64,000 nucleotides of DNA from Lysobacter sp. K5869 (GCF_018847975.1 NZ_CP072597.1:4751001-4815000), one strand, 5' to 3'. Positions 52,554 through 63,055 are shown, numbered from the stretch's first letter. Program-made: numbers and translations. Notes: generated by a model not told the origin, from the sequence alone.

Positions 52554-53000
52554 GCGCGACTCCCTTCTTTCCGATCGTCGATTCGACCAGCCAGTGCATT
52601 TCAGCAAAGAAAGGGCGAATACCGGAACCCCACCCGGAGGTTTTGCCGAATCAGCCCGCTATTCATTGCGATCCATCATGTCCTGTAGATGGGAAAAAGG
52701 ACGATTGGCGGGCCTTCGCGAGATCGCGACACGGCACGGGACGCTCGCCATCGGCGCAGACCGATCCGAGGCCGACGAAATCCCCCGCGCAGAACCGCCC
52801 ACCAGCAGCCGCCCCGTGCCCGCGTCCGAACCGTCGTGCACGCCCCTCCCGATGGCGCGACGCCTCGCCCCTGACCGACCGCGCGAGGCTTCTACGTCAG
52901 TTCCATTGAAAACGCAGCGAACCCCACCGCCCCGCAGCCCGAAAAAATCAAACGCTTCTGAGACGCACCGATCGACCCACCCGCACGCAACGGAGGCGAT

Positions 53001-54704
53001 ATGCGCACCAAAGTGAAAGGCAGCGAACTGAAGGCGGCCGCGTACGCGGGAACCTACGTGGTGGCCCTCGCCTGGGACACCCACAACGGCAAGGCGCCCA
53101 CGCGCCCCGACCTGCTCGGCTTCGGTATCGAACGCACCGAGTTCGACGTGGCCGGCGCCGAAGTCGAACGCTATTGGCTGCGCGGGATCAAGCGCTTCCA
53201 GAACAAACACGAAGAGCTGCCGCCCGGCACCCTGGTCTCCACCGCCGAGCACCCGGTGCAAGGCTTCCAATGGGCCGATTACACCGCCAAGAGCGGCACC
53301 CGCTACCGCTACCGGATCGTGCCGATCCACGGCACCGTCAAGAACCCCAAGCCCGACGACGCCGCGGCCGTCGAACTCGAGGTGACCTGCGAACTGGAAG
53401 GCGACCAACTCACCGACCCTAACGACACCGCCGTCCGCCACGACGTCTTCTTCAACCGCGGCGTGATCGGCTCGCAAGCCTACGCGCGCAAATTCGAGAA
53501 CCGCGAACCCGACCCCGACAACCCGCGCTCGCCGGAAATGCAATGGCTCTCGCGCGGCCTGTTCGAAGCGCTGGTCCGCTTCATCGGCCTGGCCGGCGAC
53601 GGCATGGGGCTGCGCGCCGCGCTCTACGAATTCCACTACCAACCGGTGGCCAACGCCTTCACCAAAGCCATCGAAGCCGGCGCGGACGTGAAGATCGTCT
53701 ACGACGCGGCCAGCTCCTACAAGACCGACAACGAAGCGACCATCGACGCCTCGGGCCTGCGCGACCACGACGCGGTGATCGGCCGCACCGTCAGCGAAGG
53801 CATCCGCCACAACAAGTTCATCGTCCTGCTGAAAGGGGACACCCCCATCGCGGTGTGGACCGGATCGACCAACGTCTCCGCCGGCGGCATTTTCGGCCAC
53901 TCCAACGTCGGCCACATCGTCTGGGACGAAGACGTGGCCGCGAAGTACCTCGACTACTGGCAGCGACTGGCCGACAACCTCACCCCGACCAAGCTGCGCC
54001 CGCACAACCAGACCGCGACCCCGGTCCCGACCGGCAAACCGCCCAAGCGCTCGGTCACCCCGCTGTTCTCCGCCCGCGACGGCAAGGACGAAAACACCAC
54101 CCTGCAGTGGTACGCCGACCGGCTCGCCGAAGCCCGCGAAGTCTCCTGCACCACCTTCGCCTTCAACATCGACGACACCTTCCAACAGGTGCTGAGCCAG
54201 GACAACGACGTCATCCGCTACATCGTCAAGGACGACCCGCTGGGCGAAACCGAATCCATCGGCAACGACCGCGACGTGATCTTCGCCGCCGGCGCCTACC
54301 TCGACCGCGACGCGCTGTCGAACTTCCTCCAGGAACGCTCGAACCCGCTCAACCGCAACCGCTACATCCACAACAAGTTCATGCTCATCGACCCCTTGAG
54401 CGACGACCCCCTCGTCATCACCGGCTCGGCCAACTTCAGCAAGCCCTCGCAGCGCATCAACGACGAAAACATGCTGGTCATCCGCGGCGACACCCGCGTC
54501 GCCGACATCTACTTCGGCGAATACCTGCGCGTGTTCGACCACCACTACGCGCGCTACATCGTCCGCCTGCTCAGCGACGCCGGACGCTCCGACCCCGACG
54601 CCGGCTACCTCAAGCCGCGCGCCGCCGACTGGGTGCCGGCGCACTTCAACCCCAACAGCTACAAATCCAAGCGGCGCAAGTACTTCGCATCGCCGAAGAA
54701 GTGA
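53001..54704 (+). CDS. Phospholipase D-like protein with asymmetric HKD motifs
   Basis: 567 residues. Residues about 1-130 look like a fibronectin type III-like beta domain (AKSGTRYRYRIVPIHGTVKN). Two PLD half-domains follow. The first HxK is H270-N-K272 (IRHNKFIVLL) but lacks the Asp of HxKxxxxD. The second, H457-N-K459 with D464 (IHNKFMLID, then GSANFS), is complete. Together they could form one active site for cutting phosphodiesters in lipids or nucleic acids. No signal peptide is seen, so it should be cytosolic. GGAGG precedes the ATG. Confidence 0.88.
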   Translation: MRTKVKGSELKAAAYAGTYVVALAWDTHNGKAPTRPDLLGFGIERTEFDVAGAEVERYWLRGIKRFQNKHEELPPGTLVSTAEHPVQGFQWADYTAKSGTRYRYRIVPIHGTVKNPKPDDAAAVELEVTCELEGDQLTDPNDTAVRHDVFFNRGVIGSQAYARKFENREPDPDNPRSPEMQWLSRGLFEALVRFIGLAGDGMGLRAALYEFHYQPVANAFTKAIEAGADVKIVYDAASSYKTDNEATIDASGLRDHDAVIGRTVSEGIRHNKFIVLLKGDTPIAVWTGSTNVSAGGIFGHSNVGHIVWDEDVAAKYLDYWQRLADNLTPTKLRPHNQTATPVPTGKPPKRSVTPLFSARDGKDENTTLQWYADRLAEAREVSCTTFAFNIDDTFQQVLSQDNDVIRYIVKDDPLGETESIGNDRDVIFAAGAYLDRDALSNFLQERSNPLNRNRYIHNKFMLIDPLSDDPLVITGSANFSKPSQRINDENMLVIRGDTRVADIYFGEYLRVFDHHYARYIVRLLSDAGRSDPDAGYLKPRAADWVPAHFNPNSYKSKRRKYFASPKK

Positions 54705-54759
54705 GGCCGGCCCGCGCCGACGCACCCCCGCTCGCCCGCGCGCCCCGACGCGGACCCAC

Positions 54760-54810
54760 AAAAAAAGCCGGAGCGAATCGACGCTTGCAGCGACGATCCG
54801 CTCCGGCCTT
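54760..54810 (-). terminator. Terminator of the 158-residue gene
   Basis: GCCGGAGCG (from 54767) pairs with CGCTCCGGC (ending 54807) around an internal imperfect hairpin. On the minus strand it ends in seven T residues. It lies between convergent genes. Confidence 0.75.
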
Positions 54811-54822
54811 GGGCCGGCGAGG

Positions 54823-55299
54823 TCAGTCCGACGAGGCCGTCGTCGGCGCCGCCTTAGCCGAACTGCGATTGAACCGCGCCGACAACATCTGCCGCAGCGC
54901 CTCCAAGCCCTCGCCCTTGCCGGCGATCTTCAAGAAGGCATAGCCCTCCAGCGAGTTGGTCATCAGATCGCTGCCGATCGCGGTGTCGGTATCGCGCACC
55001 CGCTCGTGCAAACGCGTCAGCCGCAGCGCGCGCGGACGCAACGCATCGAGCAAGCCCAAATCGCGGCGCAGCTCGCCCACATCGAAATTGCGCGGCAGGA
55101 TGCCGGGGTTCTCGTTCATCACGTTCACCGCCTGACGGCAGAACGCTTCGGACTTGTCGCCCATCTTGGTCAACTGGCGGCGCTGGTCCGGCGTCAGCGC
55201 GATCAGCCCCGCCAACTGCGTTTCCAAGACGGACAGCGCCTCATCGATGGCGGCCAACGATTCGGCGGAAAGGGTCAGGTCGATCAGATTCTGGCTCAT
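54823..55299 (-). CDS. Conserved hypothetical helical protein
   Basis: 158 residues, no named family recognised. It is helical throughout: LIDLTLSAESLAAIDEALSVLETQLAGLIALTPDQRRQLTKMGDKSEAFCRQAVNVM in pieces, then LGLLDALRPRALRLTRLHERVRDTDTAIGSDLM. Proteins of this composition often form dimers or larger bundles. AAGGA lies six bases before the ATG. A strong terminator follows. Cytosolic by absence of a signal. Confidence 0.75.
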   Translation of the reverse strand: MSQNLIDLTLSAESLAAIDEALSVLETQLAGLIALTPDQRRQLTKMGDKSEAFCRQAVNVMNENPGILPRNFDVGELRRDLGLLDALRPRALRLTRLHERVRDTDTAIGSDLMTNSLEGYAFLKIAGKGEGLEALRQMLSARFNRSSAKAAPTTASSD

Positions 55300-55910
55300 G
55301 GCAATCCTTGCGATGGGTCGGTAAGCCGGCCGCGACGGCCGGCCCGCGCAGCCTAGGACGCCGCGCGCGACGCGCAGCGCCCCCGACGCGACACCCGCCA
55401 CCCCCAACGCAAACCGCCATGCCTCGCGCGTGCCCCGCCGACACCCGACCGCGACACCGCACGCCTCACCCGCGCCACAGTCCGCTTGCCCGCAACGCGC
55501 AGCGCTTTGCAGCCGCAAGGCACATCGCCCCGCCCGCAAGCCTTATCGCCGCAAGCGCAAGCCATCGCCTCCCAACCGCGAACCCCAAGGCTTGCACGCA
55601 AGGCCGAACGCCTTGCAAGCGCAACGCGCCAACCGCGGCGCGCAAGAATCGGCAGCCCGGGCGCGAAGCCAACCGCCTCGCGGCCGGGATGCGCGGCACC
55701 GCGGCCCGGGCGTCGCGGCCCGCGGCCGGACCCACACCGCCCGCGCGCCGAGCCGAACCGCCTCGCGCCCGGCCCGTTTCGGCCCCAACGCGAGACGTTT
55801 CAGGCGACGACCGCAGCGAACCGGCCCACCGCCCCACCCCTCGCGACGCACCGCTGCCCCTGGACGACTCGCGACCGCCCCAACGGCGGTCGCGACCGAC
55901 CGTCCACGCC
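55300..55910. other. Gene-free, quasi-repetitive region
   Basis: 611 bp of very high G+C without a supportable gene. Between about 55490 and 55660 the words GCAAG, GCAACGC and CGCAAGGC recur many times on one strand, giving several overlapping long but implausible frames. It may be degenerate repeat sequence. Confidence 0.45.
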
Positions 55911-56195
55911 TCAATGCAACCGCCGCGCCCCCGACGCCCCGGCCTCGCCCTCCCCATCCGGCGACCACACACACGCCTCCACCACCGGATCCAACCGCCG
56001 CGCCAACGCCTGGAACACCTCGCGCAACAACCGGTGATCCGTCCCGGGCGGATACCCGACCTCGATCAACACCTCGGGCTGCAAGGTCCGCACGATCCCG
56101 TGCAGTTCCTGCTGAAACGCGGACAGCGCTTTGAACGCATCGACGGACATGACCACGCCTTCTTGCGGGGGTGTGCGGTTGGGCTTGCGAGGCAT
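55911..56195 (-). CDS. Small conserved hypothetical protein
   Basis: 94 residues, not recognised. The ATG at 56195 has a strong Shine-Dalgarno GGAGGAG eight bases upstream. A basic N-terminus (MPRKPNRTPP) is followed by a helical and beta region (AFQQELHGIVRTLQPEVLIEVGYPPGTDHRLLREVFQAL in pieces). It is the last typical high-G+C gene before the island. Confidence 0.7.
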   Translation of the reverse strand: MPRKPNRTPPQEGVVMSVDAFKALSAFQQELHGIVRTLQPEVLIEVGYPPGTDHRLLREVFQALARRLDPVVEACVWSPDGEGEAGASGARRLH

Positions 56196-56543
56196 ACGTG
56201 ATACTCCTCCAAACGACAGATGTGAAAAATCCCACCATTGACGAAGGCGGGTTTCGCTATGTGTTTGGGAGTTTCGACGCTCCTTGATCGCAACTCTGCA
56301 GAACAGGCTTACAACTGTCAATAAGACTTGTCCGAGTTCATCGCGAAATCACGTATACGTACAAAAGCATTTCGGCGAGGCGCACTAATGTCGTTGATGT
56401 GCGCTTTCGCCCCAAAACAGCCCTTCCTCGGTAGAGTTGGTGTCTACGGGAGCTTGAGTAATTCAAACTACAGCAGCTTTTGCAGATAGACTTGATCGAG
56501 AAGTTGATCATCTCGGCATAACCACTAGCGGACACGTAGGCTC
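56196..56543. other. Left edge of the low-G+C island
   Basis: 348 bp where composition changes from about 70% to roughly 50% G+C near 56210. No gene is supported. It contains an AT-rich stretch (AATCACGTATACGTACAAAAG near 56345-56365) and probably the promoter of the NTPase gene. I found no direct repeat shared with the right edge. Confidence 0.45.
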
Positions 56544-59500
56544 TTGAGTACGCCTGAAGATATCCAATCTGTCGCCAAGGCGGTCAAGCCGGCAATAAAG
56601 ACGGCCGCCATTCCGCGTGCTGGTTATGAGTATCAGGATCTGGCCGGAATCGAAATTCTACTCCGGCACTACCGAGACCCTGGCTTATTCAATTGGGTAA
56701 AGCTAGAAGCGGACGATAGCCAGTTCAAAGCTCTCGACGACGTTGTGGCGGAGCGAGTCGATGGGTCCTACGAGTTCGTCCAGGTCAAGTTTACGGTTGA
56801 CTCGGAAAGGTACGAGCTCGACTGGCCCTGGCTTCTTGAGAAGTCCGGGAAGGGGACTTCCATGCTTGCGAAATGGGCGACTTCATTAGCCCGCGTAGCC
56901 GCCATGGGGCGGATTCACTCTGCTTGCCTGAAAACAAACCGACTCCCGTCTGCTGGGTTCCGGAAAGGACTCGTCGGCAATCGAGTTTCGTTAGGCAAGC
57001 TCGACGCAGGACTGCGGAAATCGATAGAGGCTGAATGCGGCGGTCAAGCCGAAGCTGAGCTCTTTTTCAACTCGTTCGATTTCTTGGGCGAACAGCCAGA
57101 TTTTCAAGACTACGAGCGACTGCTTCGAGATCAAATTGTGCCGTCAGATACCGACCCACTTGGATGGGTCTATTTTCGACACCACGTGCGCACATGGGCA
57201 ACCAACAAGAATCAACCGTCCCCTGGTGGAAAGATTCTTCGGGAGCACGTAACCCAGGTGATCAACAAGCGCAGGCCTCAGCCTCTGCGCCAGGACTTTG
57301 TCGTTCCTGACGGATACCAGCCCCCAAGCAGCATCTTTTACGAAACCATCAGGACCCGGCTTCAGGACAACAAATCAACCACCGTTCTTTGGGGTACACC
57401 AGGCCGTGGGAAAAGTACTTTCCTGAGCTATTTGACGCTGAAACTCCAGAAAGAAGGCGCTGCGGTCCTCCGCCATCACTATTTCATTCCAGCGGAGGAA
57501 GACTTCTCCGATCGAACATCCTTTGCTGATATTGCAGCTTCCCTACTCGAACAACTTGGCGCGCGGCATGCCGAAGCGATGGACGGAGTCTCCGACAACG
57601 AGCGAGACTTTCGGCGATCTATCAAAGCAGCCGCCGCTAACTTGGCCAAGGAGGACAAGCGCCTCTACATCGTCATCGATGGACTGGACCATGTGTGGCG
57701 GGACAACAGGCGGGTAGATCAACTCAATCACCTGTTCAATGAGCTTCTTCCGCCTCCGGAGAACGTGAGCGTCATTGTAGGAACGCAGCGAGTTCCCGAT
57801 GAGCAACTACCGAGCAAGCTATTGACGCTCGCAAGGGATGAGGATTGGCAGGAGATTCCTGCCATGGAACAAACATCTGTTCATAGTTGGCTTGCGCTCA
57901 TGAACGAGGTCAGGCCACTACTGCTGCGCTTTGACCCAACTCCGGACCGCAGAGCTGAGTTGGTGAGTGAAGTTGCCGAAGCTCTCTTCCAGATTAGCCA
58001 GGGGCATCCGCTGCATCTGATCTACGCGTATGAGCAGCTTGTTCGCGCTGGAGTACCGATTTCTGCCGACGATGTGAAGGCCCTGGCCCCCTGCCCGGAC
58101 GGCGACATCAAGACCTACTACCAAGGTCTTTGGGTTCGACTGACCCCCACGGCGAAGAATGCCCTACACATGTTGGCGGGATCCGGGTTCCATTGGCCCA
58201 GTCTCGGCATTAGACAGGTACTAGGCGACTTCAGCGAGATTGATCACCTTCTCGAGCCGCGCCGTTTTGGCATGGTGCCGTTCCATTCCAGCGTGTTTGC
58301 TTGGGTTCGAGAAAGGCCTGATCACGACGAATCGTATGTCTCGCTATTGCCGAAGATCGTGGATTGGCTTGAGAACGAAGCCCCAGAGTATTGGCGATGG
58401 GGATGGCTATGGCTGACTAAGGCGCGAGCCGGCGATTTCGCTGATCTGATGGCTGGAACGAATCGTGACTGGGTGGTTTCGTCGCTCTCGAGCGGTTGGC
58501 CTCCAGAGCAGATCGAGAGCATTCTGAAATCGGCGGAAGAGAAGTGTTTCCTTGACGGAGACCTTCCCGGTACCGTTAAACGTCGCAGTCTTAAGACGCG
58601 CGTGTCGAACGGTCGAGATTACCAAGCGCGAGACTTTTCTCTGTTTCTCGCAACTGCGTTAACAGTCTCCAAGAATCGCCAGCAGACGCTCAATCTTATT
58701 GACGCCCCCTTCGAGCTTTCAGACGAAGAGGTTGGCGCAATCGGGCGATGTGGCCTTACCGAGTTGGCATCGGAAACTCAGCCGGCCTGCCTAAGTGAGC
58801 TAGGGCGACGCATAAACACCTGGATTTCACTGCGCCACCGCCCGTATGCGGAGTTCACCAAACTCATTGATCAGCTAATTGCAGTTAGCGCGCAGATGGG
58901 GGCTACCGATGTAGAGCGAGTCCTGAGCTTTCTTCTCGGGTTCGAGGAGCCCGATCCGTACATTGCCAAATTGATTCGCTCGTTAGGGAATGCTCGAAAT
59001 CTAGCGGGACTCCAACTTGCGCTGACGAAGCTGCAGGATGATGCCTGGGAAGAACATCGGACCCTTGCTTGCGATGAAATCATCAGAATTGCTGGATCAA
59101 ATGGAGCGGACGCGCGGCAACTGATCTTAAGCGGGAATGGGCCCATTTCACCCTTCGCGGCCTATTGGTTTCTTAGCAGAGGCTTCGATCTGCCATCTGA
59201 AGTACGTCACGCCGATGTACCGACCGAGCTCATACAGGGTCGCTACACGTACGGAATGAGAGAGGAGGTGGCCGCCTTCTTTTGGGATTCATTCTGGTCC
59301 GCGCTATACGTAGCAATGCGTGCTGGGGACGCGCCGTACACCTTGATTCCACGGGATCTAGGGGGAGAAGAAGGCTGGATCGGAGTGGGATTGGCTCAGC
59401 TCGAAGAAGTTGCGGCCTCGATTGCTACAGGCGAACTCAAGGCGGACTTTGCGGCTGTGTACTTGGGATCAGCAGATATTGCGGCGGTGTTGCATGGCCC

Positions 59501-62375
59501 GTCGCCAGAGGAAGACTACACACAGTACATCGCGTATTGCGAGGCGCTTCGCAGGATTGCGTTAGACCTCCACCTTGCGACAAGTAACGGGACTCGAGTA
59601 TCGGTGGCTACTTTCGAAATCGCGAGAGGCTCCGTACATTGGTCCGACGAAATCTGGGTTGCGCGTACCAGCGCATCCCGGGCCCCCGTTCTAGAGCCGG
59701 CTGCAGCTAAGACGATGCTGACAGATGAGGCCAATCGGCTTGTATCTAAGGTTGTGGAGTTTAGCGAAAGGTCTGAGCGATGGACTCTGTTGGCCGATGT
59801 AGCGAAGCTCTATAACGACGCGGAGCAACAAGCCTATCTGCGCCACGCAGCAGAATGCGTAGTCGGGTACGGGTGGAGGAAGGACCTGGGTGCGTTTGAA
59901 GTATTGGACGCCATTTCGTGGGTTCACTCCAAAGATCCTTCGAACACACGCAAATGGCTGGAAACGACTGCGCCGATAGTTGATCAGATCACGGAGTTTA
60001 CGGATGGGGACGAGACCGGTCACGTCAGGTCGGAGCTCATTGACGCCGTGAACAAATGTCTCTCGGAGTTCCTGCCAAGCCTTTTTGAGCATCACGTTGA
60101 TGAGGACGAGCACAGGTACGCAGACGAATGCATCATCGAATACGTAGGATCCATGGATCTTTCCCTGGAGGAGTCGCGCGCCCTCGCTGGAACTCTAATC
60201 GACACCAGGACGTTGGAGGCTCTCGAGAAGCGGGCTCTCGACGATGGAGCGGCAAGGAGGCTTGTTGATGCGCAAGTGGCATTCCTTGGTGGACACCCGC
60301 CGCCAGAACGATATGAATCATCAAATTCGGAGTCGGAAAACGAAAGCAAGGAGCTGCCGGATGCGACTTTGTTCGGGCCAGAGTGTTTCTCGGATGTCCT
60401 GGCTGCATCGGAGGCCGTTGACTACAAGCTGCGTAGCGGATTCTTCGCCTCCTGGCTCAACCACTGCCGTGAAAACGGGGCCGCCACACGAGCATTGCGC
60501 TGCATTTGGTCATATTTCGAGAGCTCCGAGCAAACATACGGCGCTGACGAGATTCTTGATGAGGCATTTCGCCTTAGCCTAGAGGTAGAAGGTAAGGAAG
60601 CGGCGTATCCATGGTTAGTGAAGGCACACATTCATCGTAGCGGGTGGCAGAGCTGGTTCAATTCCGAGAAGGAGGCGATGGACCGACTCGAGTTAGCTGC
60701 TACCAACTTCGCGGACCGTTGGCTTTCCTACATCCGAGACACGTCAGTGCCGGCACCCTACTATCGGCGACGCGGCCACGGGTTAGTCATCGGCTACAAG
60801 TACCTGGTGCGATTCCTCGTCTTGGCTGGCCAGATTGAGGTCGCAAGCGCCGTAACCGACGCCTTCGTAAAAACTCTGGCCGATGAGGTGCAAGACCAGC
60901 CGATTCCACCGGCGTCTTGGTTCAAGCCCAGCAGCCCTGGAATCTCGAATGGCCTCGGCATGCTTTTTACGCGGCTGAAATGGCCGGTGCCGATGGCCCG
61001 TTTTCTAGTGGCAAGAAAAATTCGAGAGTTGTTGGAGAACGCTGTAACACGACCTGCGGCTACTGCCGCCCTGCTTGAACATCTTGAGCGCTGCAGGTAC
61101 GAATCTGAGACCTGCGAAGTACTTAATCTGCTGATGCTCGCATCCGAGGACGCTCGCCCACCGCATAGCGTTGTGGCGTGCCGCATCAAGCATCCCTCAA
61201 TCCTTGCCGACCTCCTGCTCGAGAAGACATTTGGGAACGGGAAGGCTATCGGCGGGTGGAGGCAAACGTACTCCCCGGAGTTTCCGCACGATTTTGAGCC
61301 GAGTGCCTATTTCGAAGAGCACAAGACATCGCACGTTCCGCCGGTGTATCGCAATCACTTCTTGGAGCTGGAGCGGAAGAGCGGCTTCCCTTTTGGAACG
61401 CAATGGGCGTTTGAATGGAAAAACATTTGCGAGTCACTCGGCACTCACTACACACGATACCCGTACTACTTCGGCGACTTCTCTGAGCTTCGTGAGGGCA
61501 TCATTGGACAGTTCTGGCAAAGGATGCGCGAAGCATATCTTTCGGCCTACCTGAGAACGCTCGCATTTGCCGTCTCGGAATTGGGCTTGCCTCAAGCGTT
61601 TGCAGAGGACCGTTGCCTACATATGGTTTACGGTATCCATGGCCTGCATGAACTGACGCCAGCCCGCCGACCAGATTGGCTGGGGGACTTTCCCGAAGAG
61701 GCTCTAGCGTCAGGAGGCGAATTGGAGACGGTTGCTCGCCAGTTCCTCAGTGCCATTCAGATAGATGGCATGCGGCTCACGTCCCTCAGGACTCCCCTCA
61801 AATCGTCCGTCGACAACTACGCGATATTGGACATCAGCTCTCACCTTGTAACTTCCGACTACGAGCCAGGCGCCGACCCAAAGTTTTACGAGATGGGGCG
61901 AATTCTCCAGGCCGAGAACCTGAGACTAGAGGGGGAGCTGTCGTTGCTACCGCTACAGTCGATAGAGGCCGAGGGCAAGTCGGGTTCCGAATTTGCCGTT
62001 TGCGTGGATCTGACGCCCTTGCCCTTCGGTTCTTGGCAATCTGATGTGATTAGCGTCGGATTGCCCGTCCCTGAGCCGCATGTGGCGTCAGGCAATCTCC
62101 GTTGCACTACAGATGCGATCGAGTTGATAGACCCTTCAGGGGCAGTCATCGGAAGAACGATCACCTGGAACGATCACTGGAGCCCGCTGTACCCGCGCGA
62201 AGGCAGGACACGATGCGGCGTAGCCGCATTTCTCAACTCAGCCGCCCTTGACATTTCGCAAAAGCGCACGAAACGAGAGTTGGCTTGGTCCATCGCAATA
62301 ACCACCTGGCGCCGCGAGGAAAGTCTGGAAGCCTATTCGGCCCACCGTCGATCCGTTTTCTTTAAGGACGTGTAG
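56544..62375 (+). CDS. Avs-like defence protein: nuclease-like N-terminus, STAND NTPase and giant C-terminal sensor region
   Basis: 1,943 residues from a TTG start; no ATG keeps the N-terminal domain. Residues about 25-135 match the DUF4297/Cap4-type nuclease: GYEYQ (27-31), then D65-D66 and Q80-V-K82 in LDDVVAERVDGSYEFVQVKF, the PD-(D/E)XK pattern. The STAND NTPase follows with P-loop GTPGRGKST (284-292), Walker B LYIVIDGLDHV (D379, D382) and the sensor-like VGTQR (412-416). Residues about 430-1943 are mainly helical without a named domain, as in Avs sensors that bind phage proteins. Such proteins are antiphage effectors that switch on a nuclease on recognising phage terminase or portal. Phage target here is unknown. 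Codon use and G+C differ sharply from the rest of the window. Confidence 0.85.
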   Translation: MSTPEDIQSVAKAVKPAIKTAAIPRAGYEYQDLAGIEILLRHYRDPGLFNWVKLEADDSQFKALDDVVAERVDGSYEFVQVKFTVDSERYELDWPWLLEKSGKGTSMLAKWATSLARVAAMGRIHSACLKTNRLPSAGFRKGLVGNRVSLGKLDAGLRKSIEAECGGQAEAELFFNSFDFLGEQPDFQDYERLLRDQIVPSDTDPLGWVYFRHHVRTWATNKNQPSPGGKILREHVTQVINKRRPQPLRQDFVVPDGYQPPSSIFYETIRTRLQDNKSTTVLWGTPGRGKSTFLSYLTLKLQKEGAAVLRHHYFIPAEEDFSDRTSFADIAASLLEQLGARHAEAMDGVSDNERDFRRSIKAAAANLAKEDKRLYIVIDGLDHVWRDNRRVDQLNHLFNELLPPPENVSVIVGTQRVPDEQLPSKLLTLARDEDWQEIPAMEQTSVHSWLALMNEVRPLLLRFDPTPDRRAELVSEVAEALFQISQGHPLHLIYAYEQLVRAGVPISADDVKALAPCPDGDIKTYYQGLWVRLTPTAKNALHMLAGSGFHWPSLGIRQVLGDFSEIDHLLEPRRFGMVPFHSSVFAWVRERPDHDESYVSLLPKIVDWLENEAPEYWRWGWLWLTKARAGDFADLMAGTNRDWVVSSLSSGWPPEQIESILKSAEEKCFLDGDLPGTVKRRSLKTRVSNGRDYQARDFSLFLATALTVSKNRQQTLNLIDAPFELSDEEVGAIGRCGLTELASETQPACLSELGRRINTWISLRHRPYAEFTKLIDQLIAVSAQMGATDVERVLSFLLGFEEPDPYIAKLIRSLGNARNLAGLQLALTKLQDDAWEEHRTLACDEIIRIAGSNGADARQLILSGNGPISPFAAYWFLSRGFDLPSEVRHADVPTELIQGRYTYGMREEVAAFFWDSFWSALYVAMRAGDAPYTLIPRDLGGEEGWIGVGLAQLEEVAASIATGELKADFAAVYLGSADIAAVLHGPSPEEDYTQYIAYCEALRRIALDLHLATSNGTRVSVATFEIARGSVHWSDEIWVARTSASRAPVLEPAAAKTMLTDEANRLVSKVVEFSERSERWTLLADVAKLYNDAEQQAYLRHAAECVVGYGWRKDLGAFEVLDAISWVHSKDPSNTRKWLETTAPIVDQITEFTDGDETGHVRSELIDAVNKCLSEFLPSLFEHHVDEDEHRYADECIIEYVGSMDLSLEESRALAGTLIDTRTLEALEKRALDDGAARRLVDAQVAFLGGHPPPERYESSNSESENESKELPDATLFGPECFSDVLAASEAVDYKLRSGFFASWLNHCRENGAATRALRCIWSYFESSEQTYGADEILDEAFRLSLEVEGKEAAYPWLVKAHIHRSGWQSWFNSEKEAMDRLELAATNFADRWLSYIRDTSVPAPYYRRRGHGLVIGYKYLVRFLVLAGQIEVASAVTDAFVKTLADEVQDQPIPPASWFKPSSPGISNGLGMLFTRLKWPVPMARFLVARKIRELLENAVTRPAATAALLEHLERCRYESETCEVLNLLMLASEDARPPHSVVACRIKHPSILADLLLEKTFGNGKAIGGWRQTYSPEFPHDFEPSAYFEEHKTSHVPPVYRNHFLELERKSGFPFGTQWAFEWKNICESLGTHYTRYPYYFGDFSELREGIIGQFWQRMREAYLSAYLRTLAFAVSELGLPQAFAEDRCLHMVYGIHGLHELTPARRPDWLGDFPEEALASGGELETVARQFLSAIQIDGMRLTSLRTPLKSSVDNYAILDISSHLVTSDYEPGADPKFYEMGRILQAENLRLEGELSLLPLQSIEAEGKSGSEFAVCVDLTPLPFGSWQSDVISVGLPVPEPHVASGNLRCTTDAIELIDPSGAVIGRTITWNDHWSPLYPREGRTRCGVAAFLNSAALDISQKRTKRELAWSIAITTWRREESLEAYSAHRRSVFFKDV

Positions 62376-63055
62376 GTACAGGAGAGCGTAAGACCTGGCT
62401 GATCCGTGCTACTTGCCCTTCACCATCCGCTTGTGTACCAACTCTCGAAAGATTTCGGGCGAAAGATCCGCACCTTCGATGATGGCGGCGACAATTACAG
62501 GCGACGGAAGCCGCGGCAATGTTTGGCACTTTGGTTCGCCCGAGAACCTGATTGAAACAGCGGACTACTGCGTCAGTAAGTCACCGACGAGTACGCTGAT
62601 CTCGGGCGCTGCGTCAATCAGCCCTGAGCCGTAACCCAATTGGCTTCATCACTGACAGCCCCTCGGAAAACTGATGCCCGCTTTTGGCCGAAAGCAGGCA
62701 ACTGCAAGGCAGAAGCCCGCTGGTATCCAATACACGCGCCACATTCAGTGGACACCTCTACCCGACATGTTAGGCAATACGCCTAATGGATTGAGCACCG
62801 GCGTCCGCATGCGGCCAGAAGCCGGGGCGCCGAGAGAGACCGCTCACGAGCAGAATCGGCCGCCGGCGCACTAGTTGCACAGAGCTCTCGTGCCCTGCTG
62901 ATCTGCCACTGAGCCAAACTAAACGTCCGCTTGTTAGTCAAACCCAGCAGCTCTAAGATCGAGTTGTACTGAAGATATCCCGCTCAGCATTGGGCGGAGT
63001 GATGTCGCCCAACTGCCCTCCGAGAGGGAGAGGCTTTCAATCACGGGATTCCATC
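62376..63055. other. Gap between the island genes
   Basis: 680 bp without an intact gene. The left end (62409-62564) holds a truncated minus-strand coding remnant described separately. The rest (62570-63050) shows only short frames and no repeat I can support. Confidence 0.45.
62409..62564 (-). pseudogene. Remnant C-terminus of an unidentified protein
   Basis: The minus strand reads IRFSGEPKCQT then LPRLPSPVIVAAIIEGADLS and PEIFRELVHKRMVKGK before a TAG at 62409-62411. The frame is closed upstream by a stop near 62567 and has no start codon. The composition looks like true coding sequence. The IVAAIIEG pattern is faintly like the C-terminal part of phage-type recombinases, but this is only a guess. 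Confidence 0.35.

Noticed and set aside
55308..56238. Several overlapping long frames on both strands
   Set aside because: Low-complexity, quasi-repetitive sequence without ribosome sites or recognisable protein; only the 94-residue gene at 55911-56195 is supported.
62413..62874. Short plus-strand frames between the NTPase and AbiGi-like genes
   Set aside because: No ribosome site or family pattern; the minus-strand remnant at 62409-62564 reads more like coding sequence.
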